From NCBI GenBank assembly GCA_035470785.1, contig DATIQN010000061.1:1-23799 (forward strand): a DNA stretch of 23,799 nt, written 5' to 3'. The stretch is from Croceibacterium_B sp035470785 (GTDB lineage Bacteria; Pseudomonadota; Alphaproteobacteria; Sphingomonadales; Sphingomonadaceae). Below, piece by piece: positions 17,357 to 23,799 of this stretch (the first letter of the stretch is position 1; each line of letters opens with the position of its first letter). A program made the translations under genes and the position numbers. The notes below the pieces were generated by a model. It was not told the origin of the DNA, made no database searches, and saw only the letters and a list, made by a program, of their open reading frames with translations.

Positions 17357-17475
17357 GGCGACTCTTCCCTGTTTTCGAGCGGTTCGGAACCGGCGGTTGC
17401 CGGGCGCTATAAGCGCACAACCCGCGCGCTTGCAACGCCCGCCACGCCGACGCCCCTCAGGCGAGCAGCGATGCC

Positions 17476-17781
17476 CTACTTGTCCTGGATCTGGTAGATG
17501 TATTCGTCCTGGTGGACGACGTTGAGGTCGTTGCGGATCAGCTCCCCGGCCATGTCCGGATCGACGTGATTGGGATCGAGCAAGGCGACGCGGTTCTTGA
17601 GATCAGCGCGCTGCTTGTCGAGCTCCTTGATCTGCGCCTGCCGCTGGTCGAGTAACGAGAGGCTCTCGCCCCAGGCGATGAAACCATAGGGTCCGGCGAG
17701 TGCCAGGCCGCCCAGGACCAGCAAATAGCCGAGCGCCAGGAACTGCCTGATCTTTTCCTTCTCGAACGGTGCACGCTTCAT
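17476..17781 (-). CDS. ftsB: Septum formation initiator, FtsB/DivIC family
   Basis: 101 residues. A short cytoplasmic N-terminus (MKRAPFEKEKIRQ) is followed by one membrane helix (about residues 14-34) and then a coiled coil (LDQRQAQIKELDKQRADLKNRVALL), ending with the conserved ARNDLNVVHQDEYIYQI-type motif (here IRNDLNVVHQDEYIYQI). FtsB joins FtsL and FtsQ at the division site and helps activate septal wall synthesis. The start is the ATG at 17779-17781 with a weak CAGG upstream. The position directly before pdhA-pdhB matches many alphaproteobacteria. It is divergent from hppD across 124 bases. Confidence 0.92.
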   Translation of the reverse strand: MKRAPFEKEKIRQFLALGYLLVLGGLALAGPYGFIAWGESLSLLDQRQAQIKELDKQRADLKNRVALLDPNHVDPDMAGELIRNDLNVVHQDEYIYQIQDK

Positions 17782-17905
17782 CCTGCGAAAGAATCACAGT
17801 TAACCCCGCGATTCAAGCGTTTTCGCGGCAGTTTCACCGCATTTTCTAGCCAGGTGGCAGCCTAGCGGCTTGTCGATCTCTGCGAAGAAGGTTACATTTG
17901 AAACC

Positions 17906-19012
17906 ATGACCGACCTGTTCGACAATCCGCTGGGCCTCGACGGCTTCGAATTTCTCGAATTCTCAGCGCCCGACAAAGGCGTGCTTGAGAAGTCGTTCGA
18001 AGCCATGGGCTTCACCCTCGTCGCGCGTCACCGCAGCAAGAACGTGCAGCTGTGGCGCCAGGGCCAGATCAACTTCGTCGCCAACTACGAACCGAAGAGC
18101 CCGGCCGCCTATTTTGCTGCCGAGCACGGTGCGTCCGCCTGCGGCATGGGCTTCCGCGTGCGTGACGCCGGGCCGGCCTATGTCGAGGCGCTGAGACGCG
18201 GCGCCGAGCCGGTCGACGTGCGCACCGGCCCGATGGAACTCAACATTCCGGCGATTCGCGGGATCGGTCATTCGCTGATTTATCTCGTCGACCGCTACGA
18301 AGTAGACGACAACGGCGCACTCACCATCTGGGACATCGACTTCGTGTGGGAGCCGGGTGCCGAGAAGCACCCCGTCGGTGCCGGCCTGGAGATCATCGAT
18401 CACCTGACCCACAATGTCTATGCCGGCCGGATGGCCCACTGGGCCGGATTCTACGAGCGGATCTTCAACTTCCGCGAGATCCGCTATTTCGACATCAAGG
18501 GCGAATACACCGGCCTCACCTCCAAGGCGATGACCGCGCCCGACGGCAAGATTCGCATCCCGCTAAACGAGGAAGGCGCCAAGGGCGGCGGGCAAATCGA
18601 GGAATACTTACGGGAGTTCAATGGCGAGGGAATCCAGCATATTGCGATGTCGAGCTCGAATTTATATGAGGTCTGGGATCGACTGAAGGCCTTGGGCACG
18701 CCTTTCGCCCCGCCTCCGCCGGCGACATATTACGAGATGCTCGAGCAGCGGCTCCCGGGCCATGGCGAACCCGTCGAAGAATTGCACAAACGTGGCATCC
18801 TACTCGACGGATCGACCGAAGACGGCGACCCGCGGCTCCTGCTGCAGATCTTCAGCCAGACGCAGATCGGCCCGGTCTTTTTCGAGTTCATCCAGCGCAA
18901 GAAGGACGAAGGCTTCGGCGAAGGCAACTTCACAGCGTTGTTCAAATCGATGGAAGCCGACCAGCTGCGCCGCGGCGCGCTGAAGGCGGAGCCGGAAACC
19001 GCGCGGGATTAG
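17906..19012 (+). CDS. hppD: 4-hydroxyphenylpyruvate dioxygenase
   Basis: 368 residues from the ATG at 17906. A TTG at 17870 is in frame, but the extra residues are not like the family. The non-haem iron enzyme converts 4-hydroxyphenylpyruvate to homogentisate in tyrosine breakdown. The metal ligands of the family are all visible: His166 in IIDHLTHNVYAG, His245 in GIQHIAMSS and Glu327 in GPVFFEFIQRK. The substrate-pocket segment near the C-terminus, GFGEGNFTALFKSME, is intact. It has two vicinal-oxygen-chelate domains with the catalytic one at the C-terminal side. The next gene, a short-chain dehydrogenase, follows after 55 bases and may be co-transcribed. No homogentisate dioxygenase gene is in the window. 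Confidence 0.97.
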   Translation: MTDLFDNPLGLDGFEFLEFSAPDKGVLEKSFEAMGFTLVARHRSKNVQLWRQGQINFVANYEPKSPAAYFAAEHGASACGMGFRVRDAGPAYVEALRRGAEPVDVRTGPMELNIPAIRGIGHSLIYLVDRYEVDDNGALTIWDIDFVWEPGAEKHPVGAGLEIIDHLTHNVYAGRMAHWAGFYERIFNFREIRYFDIKGEYTGLTSKAMTAPDGKIRIPLNEEGAKGGGQIEEYLREFNGEGIQHIAMSSSNLYEVWDRLKALGTPFAPPPPATYYEMLEQRLPGHGEPVEELHKRGILLDGSTEDGDPRLLLQIFSQTQIGPVFFEFIQRKKDEGFGEGNFTALFKSMEADQLRRGALKAEPETARD

Positions 19013-19067
19013 CCCTCTGCCCTCTCTCCCGAGCCGCTGCTAGGACAGGCGCAAAGGAGAGGATTCG

Positions 19068-20021
19068 ATGTCATTCGATTTCGCAGGCCGAACCGCGTTC
19101 ATCACAGGGGGTGCCAGCGGCGCCGGTTTCGGCCAGGCCAAGGTGTTCGGGCGCGCAGGCTGCAAAGTGTGCATCGCCGACATTCGTGGCGAAGCGGTAG
19201 AGCAAGCGCTGACCGAGTTACGCGGCGAAGGCATCGAATGCCACGGCATCGAACTCGACATTACCGACCGCGATGCCTTTGCCCGCGCCGCCGACCAAGT
19301 CGAGCAGGCGCTCGGGCCCGTGACGATGCTGTTCGGCACAGCCGGCGTCTCCATCTTCGGCCCGCTCGAACAGGCGACTTATGCCGATTACGACTGGGTC
19401 TTCGGCGTCAATTTCGGCGGCGTTGTCAACCTGATGCAGACTTTCGTGCCCAGGATGATCGCCCACGGCCAAGCGCTCAAGCAGCGAAGCGGTAGCGCAG
19501 AAAGGTTTGGACACATCGTCAACACAGCCTCGCTGGGCGCGTTCTTCGCCAACAGCGGCTCGGGCATCTACTCGGCTTCGAAGTTCGCGGTGCACGGGAT
19601 CACTATGGCCATGCGCGATGCGCTCAAGGACCACGGCATCGGCGTCTCGGTGCTGTGCCCGGCAAACATCAAGTCGAACATCGCCGAGAGCGTCAAGACC
19701 CGCCCGGCCAAGTATGAAGCGAGTGGCTACGCTGTCGACGAGCGCGAGATCGCCGCGCTGCACGCGATATATTCGCAAGGAATGGAGCCAGAGGAGTTGG
19801 CCGGCCACGTCAAGGCGGCGATCGAGGAAAACCGTTTCTACGTCATTCCTTACCCCGAGGCGCGCGGGATGCTCGAGGCGACTTTTCAGCAGGCGCTCGA
19901 CGCCCTGCCCTCGCCTGACAGCGACGTCGAGGGACAGGCGAAGCGGCACCGGGCGATGATGGAGTACATCGAGGCGCGCAAGGTCATGGATTCGGAGCGC
20001 TACGGCAAAAGCACGCGCTGA
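19068..20021 (+). CDS. Short-chain dehydrogenase/reductase
   Basis: 317 residues from an ATG with a strong AAGGAGAGG site. The Rossmann nucleotide motif TGGASGAG is at residues 13-20, and the catalytic residues are Asn115, Ser155 (NTASLG), Tyr168 and Lys172 (YSASK). Asp38 after the second strand (CIADIR) favours NAD(H) over NADP(H). The NNAG motif of classical members reads GTAG here, a mild departure. A C-terminal extension of about 70 residues (after IPYPEARGMLEATFQQALDA) is longer than in the smallest members. The substrate cannot be read from the sequence. Its place after hppD hints at aromatic or ketone catabolism, but that is only context. Confidence 0.9.
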   Translation: MSFDFAGRTAFITGGASGAGFGQAKVFGRAGCKVCIADIRGEAVEQALTELRGEGIECHGIELDITDRDAFARAADQVEQALGPVTMLFGTAGVSIFGPLEQATYADYDWVFGVNFGGVVNLMQTFVPRMIAHGQALKQRSGSAERFGHIVNTASLGAFFANSGSGIYSASKFAVHGITMAMRDALKDHGIGVSVLCPANIKSNIAESVKTRPAKYEASGYAVDEREIAALHAIYSQGMEPEELAGHVKAAIEENRFYVIPYPEARGMLEATFQQALDALPSPDSDVEGQAKRHRAMMEYIEARKVMDSERYGKSTR

Positions 20022-20104
20022 GGTTGGACGTCCGGAGCGCAGCAAGCCTCTTGCGCGAAACCGGGCGAAACGCCACTAGGACGCGACGAGAGGGAGTTTT
20101 TCGA

Positions 20105-20662
20105 ATGGTCACGGCGCAGCGCGCAATTGTCCTACTCACCGGCGCCGCCGCCCTGGCGGTGACTGCCACCCCAGTGCTTGCCCAGGTGGATCCGGCGATC
20201 GTCCTCAATATCATGCATGAATGCGCCAAGATCGACGATCCGACCGCGCGGCTCGCGTGTTACGACAATAATGTTCGTGCCGGCGGCGCCACTGGCGCGA
20301 TCCCAGGGCAGATGGCGAGGCCGAATGGCGGCCGCGCTGTAGCAAATCCCAACACGCCCTCCGGCTTCGGGGCCGACGACCTGCGCAGCCAGCAGGCTGA
20401 ACGCTTCCATCCTTATGGCGAAGGCAGCAGCGGCGGCCCGCGCGAAATCTCCAGCCACGTTGCCGGGGTGCGCGAGCGCCAGCCCGGCATTTACCTGGTC
20501 ACGCTCGACAGCGGGGCGCAGTGGCTGTTCAGCGAAGGCGTGAGCCAGACCTATACCCCGCCGCGCAAAGGCGACACCGTGCGAATCGAGCACGGCGCGC
20601 TCGGCAGCTACATGATGGTGGTCGGCAGGCAGGCCGGGGTGAAGGTCACCCGCATCAAGTAA
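20105..20662 (+). CDS. Conserved secreted protein with C-x-I-D...RLACYD motif
   Basis: 185 residues from the ATG at 20105 (GGGAG 8 bases upstream). The signal peptide ends near residue 26 (ATPVLA-Q). The motif ECAKIDDPTARLACYDNN (Cys40 and Cys52) is a short disulfide-type helical hairpin also found in VasI/TagO-like and other proteobacterial exported proteins. A low-complexity linker leads to a C-terminal beta-rich domain (residues about 118-185) with GIYLVTLDSGAQWLFSEG and a closing GVKVTRIK, reminiscent of an OB- or SH3-like barrel. The role is unknown; a periplasmic location is likely. It converges on the MarR-type regulator with 12 bases between. Confidence 0.8.
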   Translation: MVTAQRAIVLLTGAAALAVTATPVLAQVDPAIVLNIMHECAKIDDPTARLACYDNNVRAGGATGAIPGQMARPNGGRAVANPNTPSGFGADDLRSQQAERFHPYGEGSSGGPREISSHVAGVRERQPGIYLVTLDSGAQWLFSEGVSQTYTPPRKGDTVRIEHGALGSYMMVVGRQAGVKVTRIK

Positions 20663-20674
20663 CCCGCGCGGCGT

Positions 20675-21997
20675 TCAACCGCGGTCGAGTTCTTCGAAGG
20701 CCCGCTCCCGCTCGAGCTGGGCGACCGCGTTGCGGCGCAGCTTATCGAAGGTACCGAGGAAGCGCCGACGCTCCTCCTCTCCGAGTGGAGCCATCAGGAA
20801 GCTGCTGCGCTCGACACTGGTTTCCTGAATGATGTCGTACAACCGCCATCCCTCGGCGGTCGGCGAGAACCGGCCGTGGCGCCGGCCCGGGCGACCCTCG
20901 CGCCCGACCAGGCCCTTGTCTATGAGAGCGCGCACGGTCCGGCCTGCCTGGCTGTGATCGCGCTGCAGTTGCCCGGTCAGCTTTGGCCAGTCGATGGGCG
21001 CGGCCATCGCGATTTCGTTGAGCACCCAGGCCTCGAATTGCGACAGGCCGGTCCGACGCTTGAACATCAGCGCGCCGCTGCGGCCGAAATACGCGCTCAG
21101 CGTGAGTAGCGGCGAAACGATCCGTGCGCGGTCGATCAGCACCGGCTCGTTGTAGCGCCGCTCTGGCCGCGTAATCTCTTCCGCTTCGGTGTCGCCACGG
21201 TCATGCGCCGACGCGCGTGCGCGTTCCTGTTCGTACAAGGCGACCGAGCGATCGAGCAGCAATTCGATCGCGGCAAAGAAGCCGGCGAGTTCGTCGTCGT
21301 CGATATCGAAGGTCAACTCGCGGTTGCGCAAGTCGGCAAGGCGGAGCAGCCGGTCGGCTTGGCTTTCGCCCTTGCGGGTGAGCGTGACAGGGGACCGGAT
21401 CTGCTCGCGCTCGACCATCCGTAGTTCGAGCAGTCGCTTGACCGAGCGGCTGACCTGCGCCTTGTCAACGCCGACCGAGTTGGACAGTTCGGCGGGGACC
21501 AGGGGGCCCTTTGTACGCAGCAGGAAGAGGATGCGGCGATCGAGTTCGACGAGGTCCGCCTCGCGCGCATACGAGAGTTCGGCGCTCTCGCGCGTCTTAT
21601 GGAGAAACTGCCACAGCTCGCTCTGGAAGATCATTGGGGCGGTCGACTTGGTGGGCTCCTCGCTGCGCACCGGGGGCGGCTGCAGGCCATTGAGGATAAG
21701 CCCCAAGCGTGAGGTGAAGTAGTCCGGTGGTTCACTCGGGACCACACCCGCGCGCCGGGCCTGCGCCAGCGCGCCCATGGTGAATGTCTCCACCAGCTCG
21801 AGCGCTTCGTCGGCCATTGCGCCAAGGCCAACGAGCAACCGGCGATCGGGCACTGCAGCCGATGTAGAACCCGCGCCTTCACGCCACAGTGCCAGCGCCT
21901 GGTCGCGCAAGGCGCCGCGCCAGCCATCGAGACGAGTGTCCTTGGGTGATTTCACCCTTTCTTCCGCCTTCGCTGGGGCGGCGGCGCGCTTGGCCAT
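20675..21997 (-). CDS. Large regulator with two MarR-like winged-helix domains
   Basis: 440 residues from the ATG at 21995-21997, which has GGGAGAG about 9 bases upstream. An ATG at 22036 would add 13 residues but lacks a site. Two MarR-type winged helices are visible: about 150-212 (LDRRILFLLRTKGPLVPAEL, recognition helix DKAQVSRSVKRLLELRMV, wing SPVTLTRKG) and about 318-385 (QFEAWVLNEIA, SQAGRTVRALIDKGLVGREG, wing RFSPTAEGW). Ordinary MarR proteins have one such domain in about 150 residues and dimerise, so this one may act as a fused pseudo-dimer. The N-terminal 130 residues are unassigned. It is divergent from the TonB-dependent receptor, so it may control that gene. Confidence 0.8.
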   Translation of the reverse strand: MAKRAAAPAKAEERVKSPKDTRLDGWRGALRDQALALWREGAGSTSAAVPDRRLLVGLGAMADEALELVETFTMGALAQARRAGVVPSEPPDYFTSRLGLILNGLQPPPVRSEEPTKSTAPMIFQSELWQFLHKTRESAELSYAREADLVELDRRILFLLRTKGPLVPAELSNSVGVDKAQVSRSVKRLLELRMVEREQIRSPVTLTRKGESQADRLLRLADLRNRELTFDIDDDELAGFFAAIELLLDRSVALYEQERARASAHDRGDTEAEEITRPERRYNEPVLIDRARIVSPLLTLSAYFGRSGALMFKRRTGLSQFEAWVLNEIAMAAPIDWPKLTGQLQRDHSQAGRTVRALIDKGLVGREGRPGRRHGRFSPTAEGWRLYDIIQETSVERSSFLMAPLGEEERRRFLGTFDKLRRNAVAQLERERAFEELDRG

Positions 21998-22036
21998 TGG
22001 CAATTGTCTCTCCCGGTCTTCGCGGCCGTGTGTCAT

Positions 22037-22558
22037 GCCTAATTACAATTTGCGACAATTAACAGCCGGCTGTGCCAACGCCGGACTTTATCAACGGCGG
22101 TGCTTGGCGAAGATTCACCGGACCGATGCAGCTTGGCAACAGTGGTTCGCATGCTGCGGCCGAGTTCACTGATAAAGCCAGCAATTCCGTCACATTCGGG
22201 CCCCGCAAACCTGTGGAGGAGAGCAATGGAGCGGCAGTTAAAAGCCCAAACTTGAGCGAAAATTGCGCAAATGGGGATGATTCAGCGCCTTTGAGGACGC
22301 CGCGGCACTAGACACTGTCAACACTGCGCCATATGAACTTCGGTGACGGATCCCGCCGACTCACGAGCGGGGCCGTAGGGGAGGATCAATGGCCATAGCG
22401 CAAGTCAGCGCATTCGGAGCGCCCTCGACGGGGCTTCGTGGTCGTAATGCTCTTCTAACTGGATCGATCCCGGGGCGGTTCGCCGCTGCCGGTGTAATTC
22501 TACATAAATCCGGCATCGGCCGCACGGCCGCTGACCAATTCTGTGAAGGGAGCTCGAA
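22037..22558. other. Intergenic region between double-MarR gene and TonB receptor
   Basis: About 520 bases without a certain gene. It holds the direct repeat at 22045-22060 and a strong ribosome binding site (GGAGGAG) before a 9-codon frame (ATG 22226 to TGA 22253-22255, MERQLKAQT). It also holds a 57-codon frame listed separately. Promoters for both divergent genes must lie here, but no clear -35/-10 pair stands out. Confidence 0.5.
22045..22060. promoter_or_regulatory. ACAATT direct repeat, possible operator
   Basis: ACAATT occurs at 22045-22050 and 22055-22060, exactly 10 bases apart (one helical turn), in an AT-rich island just upstream of the double-MarR gene. Such a layout suits one protein with two tandem winged helices, but the repeat is short and could be chance. 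Confidence 0.25.
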
Positions 22559-22562
22559 GTGA
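22389..22562 (+). CDS. Possible 57-residue leader ORF upstream of TonB receptor
   Basis: An ATG at 22389 with a strong GGGGAGG site 4 bases upstream opens a frame (MAIAQVSAFGAPSTGLRGRN...) ending in TGA 22560-22562. That stop overlaps the GTG start of the receptor as GTGA. The protein resembles nothing I know, with no signal peptide and one Cys. A short frame this long is common by chance in GC-rich DNA; the ribosome binding site and the overlap are the only support. It could couple translation of the receptor. Confidence 0.3.
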   Translation: MAIAQVSAFGAPSTGLRGRNALLTGSIPGRFAAAGVILHKSGIGRTAADQFCEGSSK

Positions 22563-23799
22563 GGAATCTGCAGTCCACCCGCAATGCGGCGTTCAAGGCC
22601 GCTCTGCTGGCCGGCGGCGCCGGCTTTATTGCATTGGCCCAGCCGGCGTTCGCGCAGGATGGGGCCCCCGTTCAGACCAAGGAGCCGGTCACAACCAGCC
22701 CCACTGCCGACCAGCCGGCCAGCAACAACGTCACCGACCAGAGCACGAACCCGAACCAGCCTGGTATCGTCGTTACGGGTTCGCGCATCGTGAAGAAGGA
22801 CTTCGAGTCCAACAGCCCGATGGTGACGGTCGATTCGGGTTTACTGAAGAATTCCTCGACTTCGGCGCTCGAGCAGAGCCTCAACAAGCTGCCGCAGTTC
22901 GTTCCGGCGCAGACCCCGACCGCGGGCGGCGACATTCAGCCGACCGCCACCAACACCCCTGGCGCGGCGACGGTCTCGCTTCGCGGCCTCGGCATCAACC
23001 GCAACCTCGTCCTGATCGACGGCCGTCGTGCAACGCCGGGTAATGCCGGCGGCGCAGTCGACATCAACACCATTCCTGCGGCGGCCGTTGAGCGCGTCGA
23101 GGTCATCACCGGCGGCGCCTCGGCGACTTACGGTGCCGACGCCATCGCCGGCGTCACCAACTTCATCCTCAAGAAGAACTTCCAGGGTGTCGAGCTCGAC
23201 GGCCGCGCCGGCATCAGCGAGCATGGCGATGGCTTCGAATTCGAAGTGTCGGGCATCATGGGTTCCGATTTCGCCGATGGCCGCGGTAACGTGAGCTTCG
23301 CAATGTCGATGAACAAGCGCGAAGCGAACTACCAGCGTGACCGCTCGTGGTACCACAAGCTGTGGACCGATCCGCAAGTTGCCGGCGACGAGTTCTTTAT
23401 CGAAGAGCCGGGTGTGGTGTTCAACGCTGGCGACATCATCCCTGATGTCTTCGGAGCTCCCGGGCCGCTTCACGTCCTCTTCCCGGGCAAGAATTACAAG
23501 TTCGTGGGCACCGGCGCGAACGACATCAGCACGGTGTTCGGTCTGACCGCCTACGACGATCCAAGTCATCCGACCCAGCCGTTCACCTACAACTTCATCT
23601 TCAACCGCTTCCTGCAAGGAGCACTGCCGACACAAGGCCAGTTCTCTGGCAACGACCCGATCCGCTATCATCGGACCGCCGACGGCGGCGCAGCGGCCAA
23701 CTATGGGCAATATTACCTGGTCCTGCCGCTGACGCGCTACAACATGTTCTCGCGCGGCAACTACGAGATCAACGACTGGATCGGCGTGTTCGGCCAGGC
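22559..23799 (+). CDS. TonB-dependent outer-membrane receptor, C-terminus cut by window edge
   Basis: 413 codons are present from GTG 22559 (AAGGGAG 6-7 bases upstream) to the right edge with no stop. A signal peptide ends near residue 32 (AQPAFA-QD). A Thr/Asn/Gln-rich stretch leads to a TonB-box-like start of the plug (GIVVTGSRIVKKDFE, about residue 74). The plug domain has the usual TVSLRGLGINRNLVLIDGRR, VDINTIPAAAVERVEVITGG and ASATYGADAIAGVTNFILKK. Barrel strands follow. Sphingomonads carry many such receptors for siderophores, vitamins, sugars or aromatic compounds; the substrate is not evident. It is divergent from the double-MarR regulator. Confidence 0.93.
   Translation, partial: MRNLQSTRNAAFKAALLAGGAGFIALAQPAFAQDGAPVQTKEPVTTSPTADQPASNNVTDQSTNPNQPGIVVTGSRIVKKDFESNSPMVTVDSGLLKNSSTSALEQSLNKLPQFVPAQTPTAGGDIQPTATNTPGAATVSLRGLGINRNLVLIDGRRATPGNAGGAVDINTIPAAAVERVEVITGGASATYGADAIAGVTNFILKKNFQGVELDGRAGISEHGDGFEFEVSGIMGSDFADGRGNVSFAMSMNKREANYQRDRSWYHKLWTDPQVAGDEFFIEEPGVVFNAGDIIPDVFGAPGPLHVLFPGKNYKFVGTGANDISTVFGLTAYDDPSHPTQPFTYNFIFNRFLQGALPTQGQFSGNDPIRYHRTADGGAAANYGQYYLVLPLTRYNMFSRGNYEINDWIGVFGQ

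Noticed and set aside
16403..17497. A 364-codon open frame on the plus strand opposite pdhA
   Set aside because: Same shadow effect as opposite pdhB; pdhA is unambiguous.
20667..20683. A 5-bp GC hairpin between the secreted protein and the double-MarR gene
   Set aside because: The stem is too short and no T-run follows, so it is not a supported terminator.
22072..22311. A 79-codon plus-strand frame in the gap before the TonB receptor
   Set aside because: It has a GTG start without a convincing ribosome binding site, an unremarkable composition and no recognisable motif.

Overview
The window looks like a chromosomal stretch from a high-GC alphaproteobacterium of the order Sphingomonadales. 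The pointers are a long sphingomonad-style GyrA with an acidic tail, the ftsB-pdhA-pdhB order with a lipoyl domain fused to the E1 beta subunit, a squalene/phytoene-synthase-like protein next to minor Tad pilin genes, and a TonB-dependent receptor. The family assignment is inferred from protein resemblance, not from a search.

Layout. 1-294 (-) is the start of a small secreted protein cut by the window edge. 541-1641 (+) is ychF. 1707-3044 (-) is a secreted TPR-type protein converging on ychF across a shared hairpin terminator. 3343-6132 (+) is gyrA with a GTG start and a 10-bp hairpin at its stop codon. 6210-6856 (+) is a broken MerR/TipA-type regulator. 6853-7539 (-) is a YhhN-type membrane protein, divergent from trmFO at 7585-8934 (+). 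8868-9368 (-) is an EF-hand protein with a probable frameshift, and 9408-10052 (-) is the squalene/phytoene-synthase-like protein. 10220-12434 (+) is a compact TadG/TadE/TadE-like cluster with overlapping stop and start codons.

12541-14850 is the unusual part. It is a mosaic of decayed fragments of housekeeping genes around one intact gene (13061-13708, isoprenylcysteine methyltransferase family). Reading along it: an internal piece of pdhB (-), the 5' end of rplL (-), the 3' end of rplJ (-), the methyltransferase (+), the 5' end of rpoB (+), a mutated IS3-family transposase tail (-), and the 5' end of a tadE-like gene (+), which runs into the 3' end of the intact pdhB. None of these fragments is an intact gene.

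14847-17781 (-) is ftsB-pdhA-pdhB, which links a division protein with pyruvate dehydrogenase E1. 17906-20021 (+) holds 4-hydroxyphenylpyruvate dioxygenase (tyrosine catabolism) and a short-chain dehydrogenase. 20105-20662 (+) is a secreted protein with a Cys-containing motif. 20675-21997 (-) is a regulator with two MarR-like domains, divergent from a TonB-dependent receptor (22559 to the right edge, +). The roughly 560-bp gap between them carries a possible 57-codon leader ORF. No rRNA, tRNA or CRISPR array was seen.
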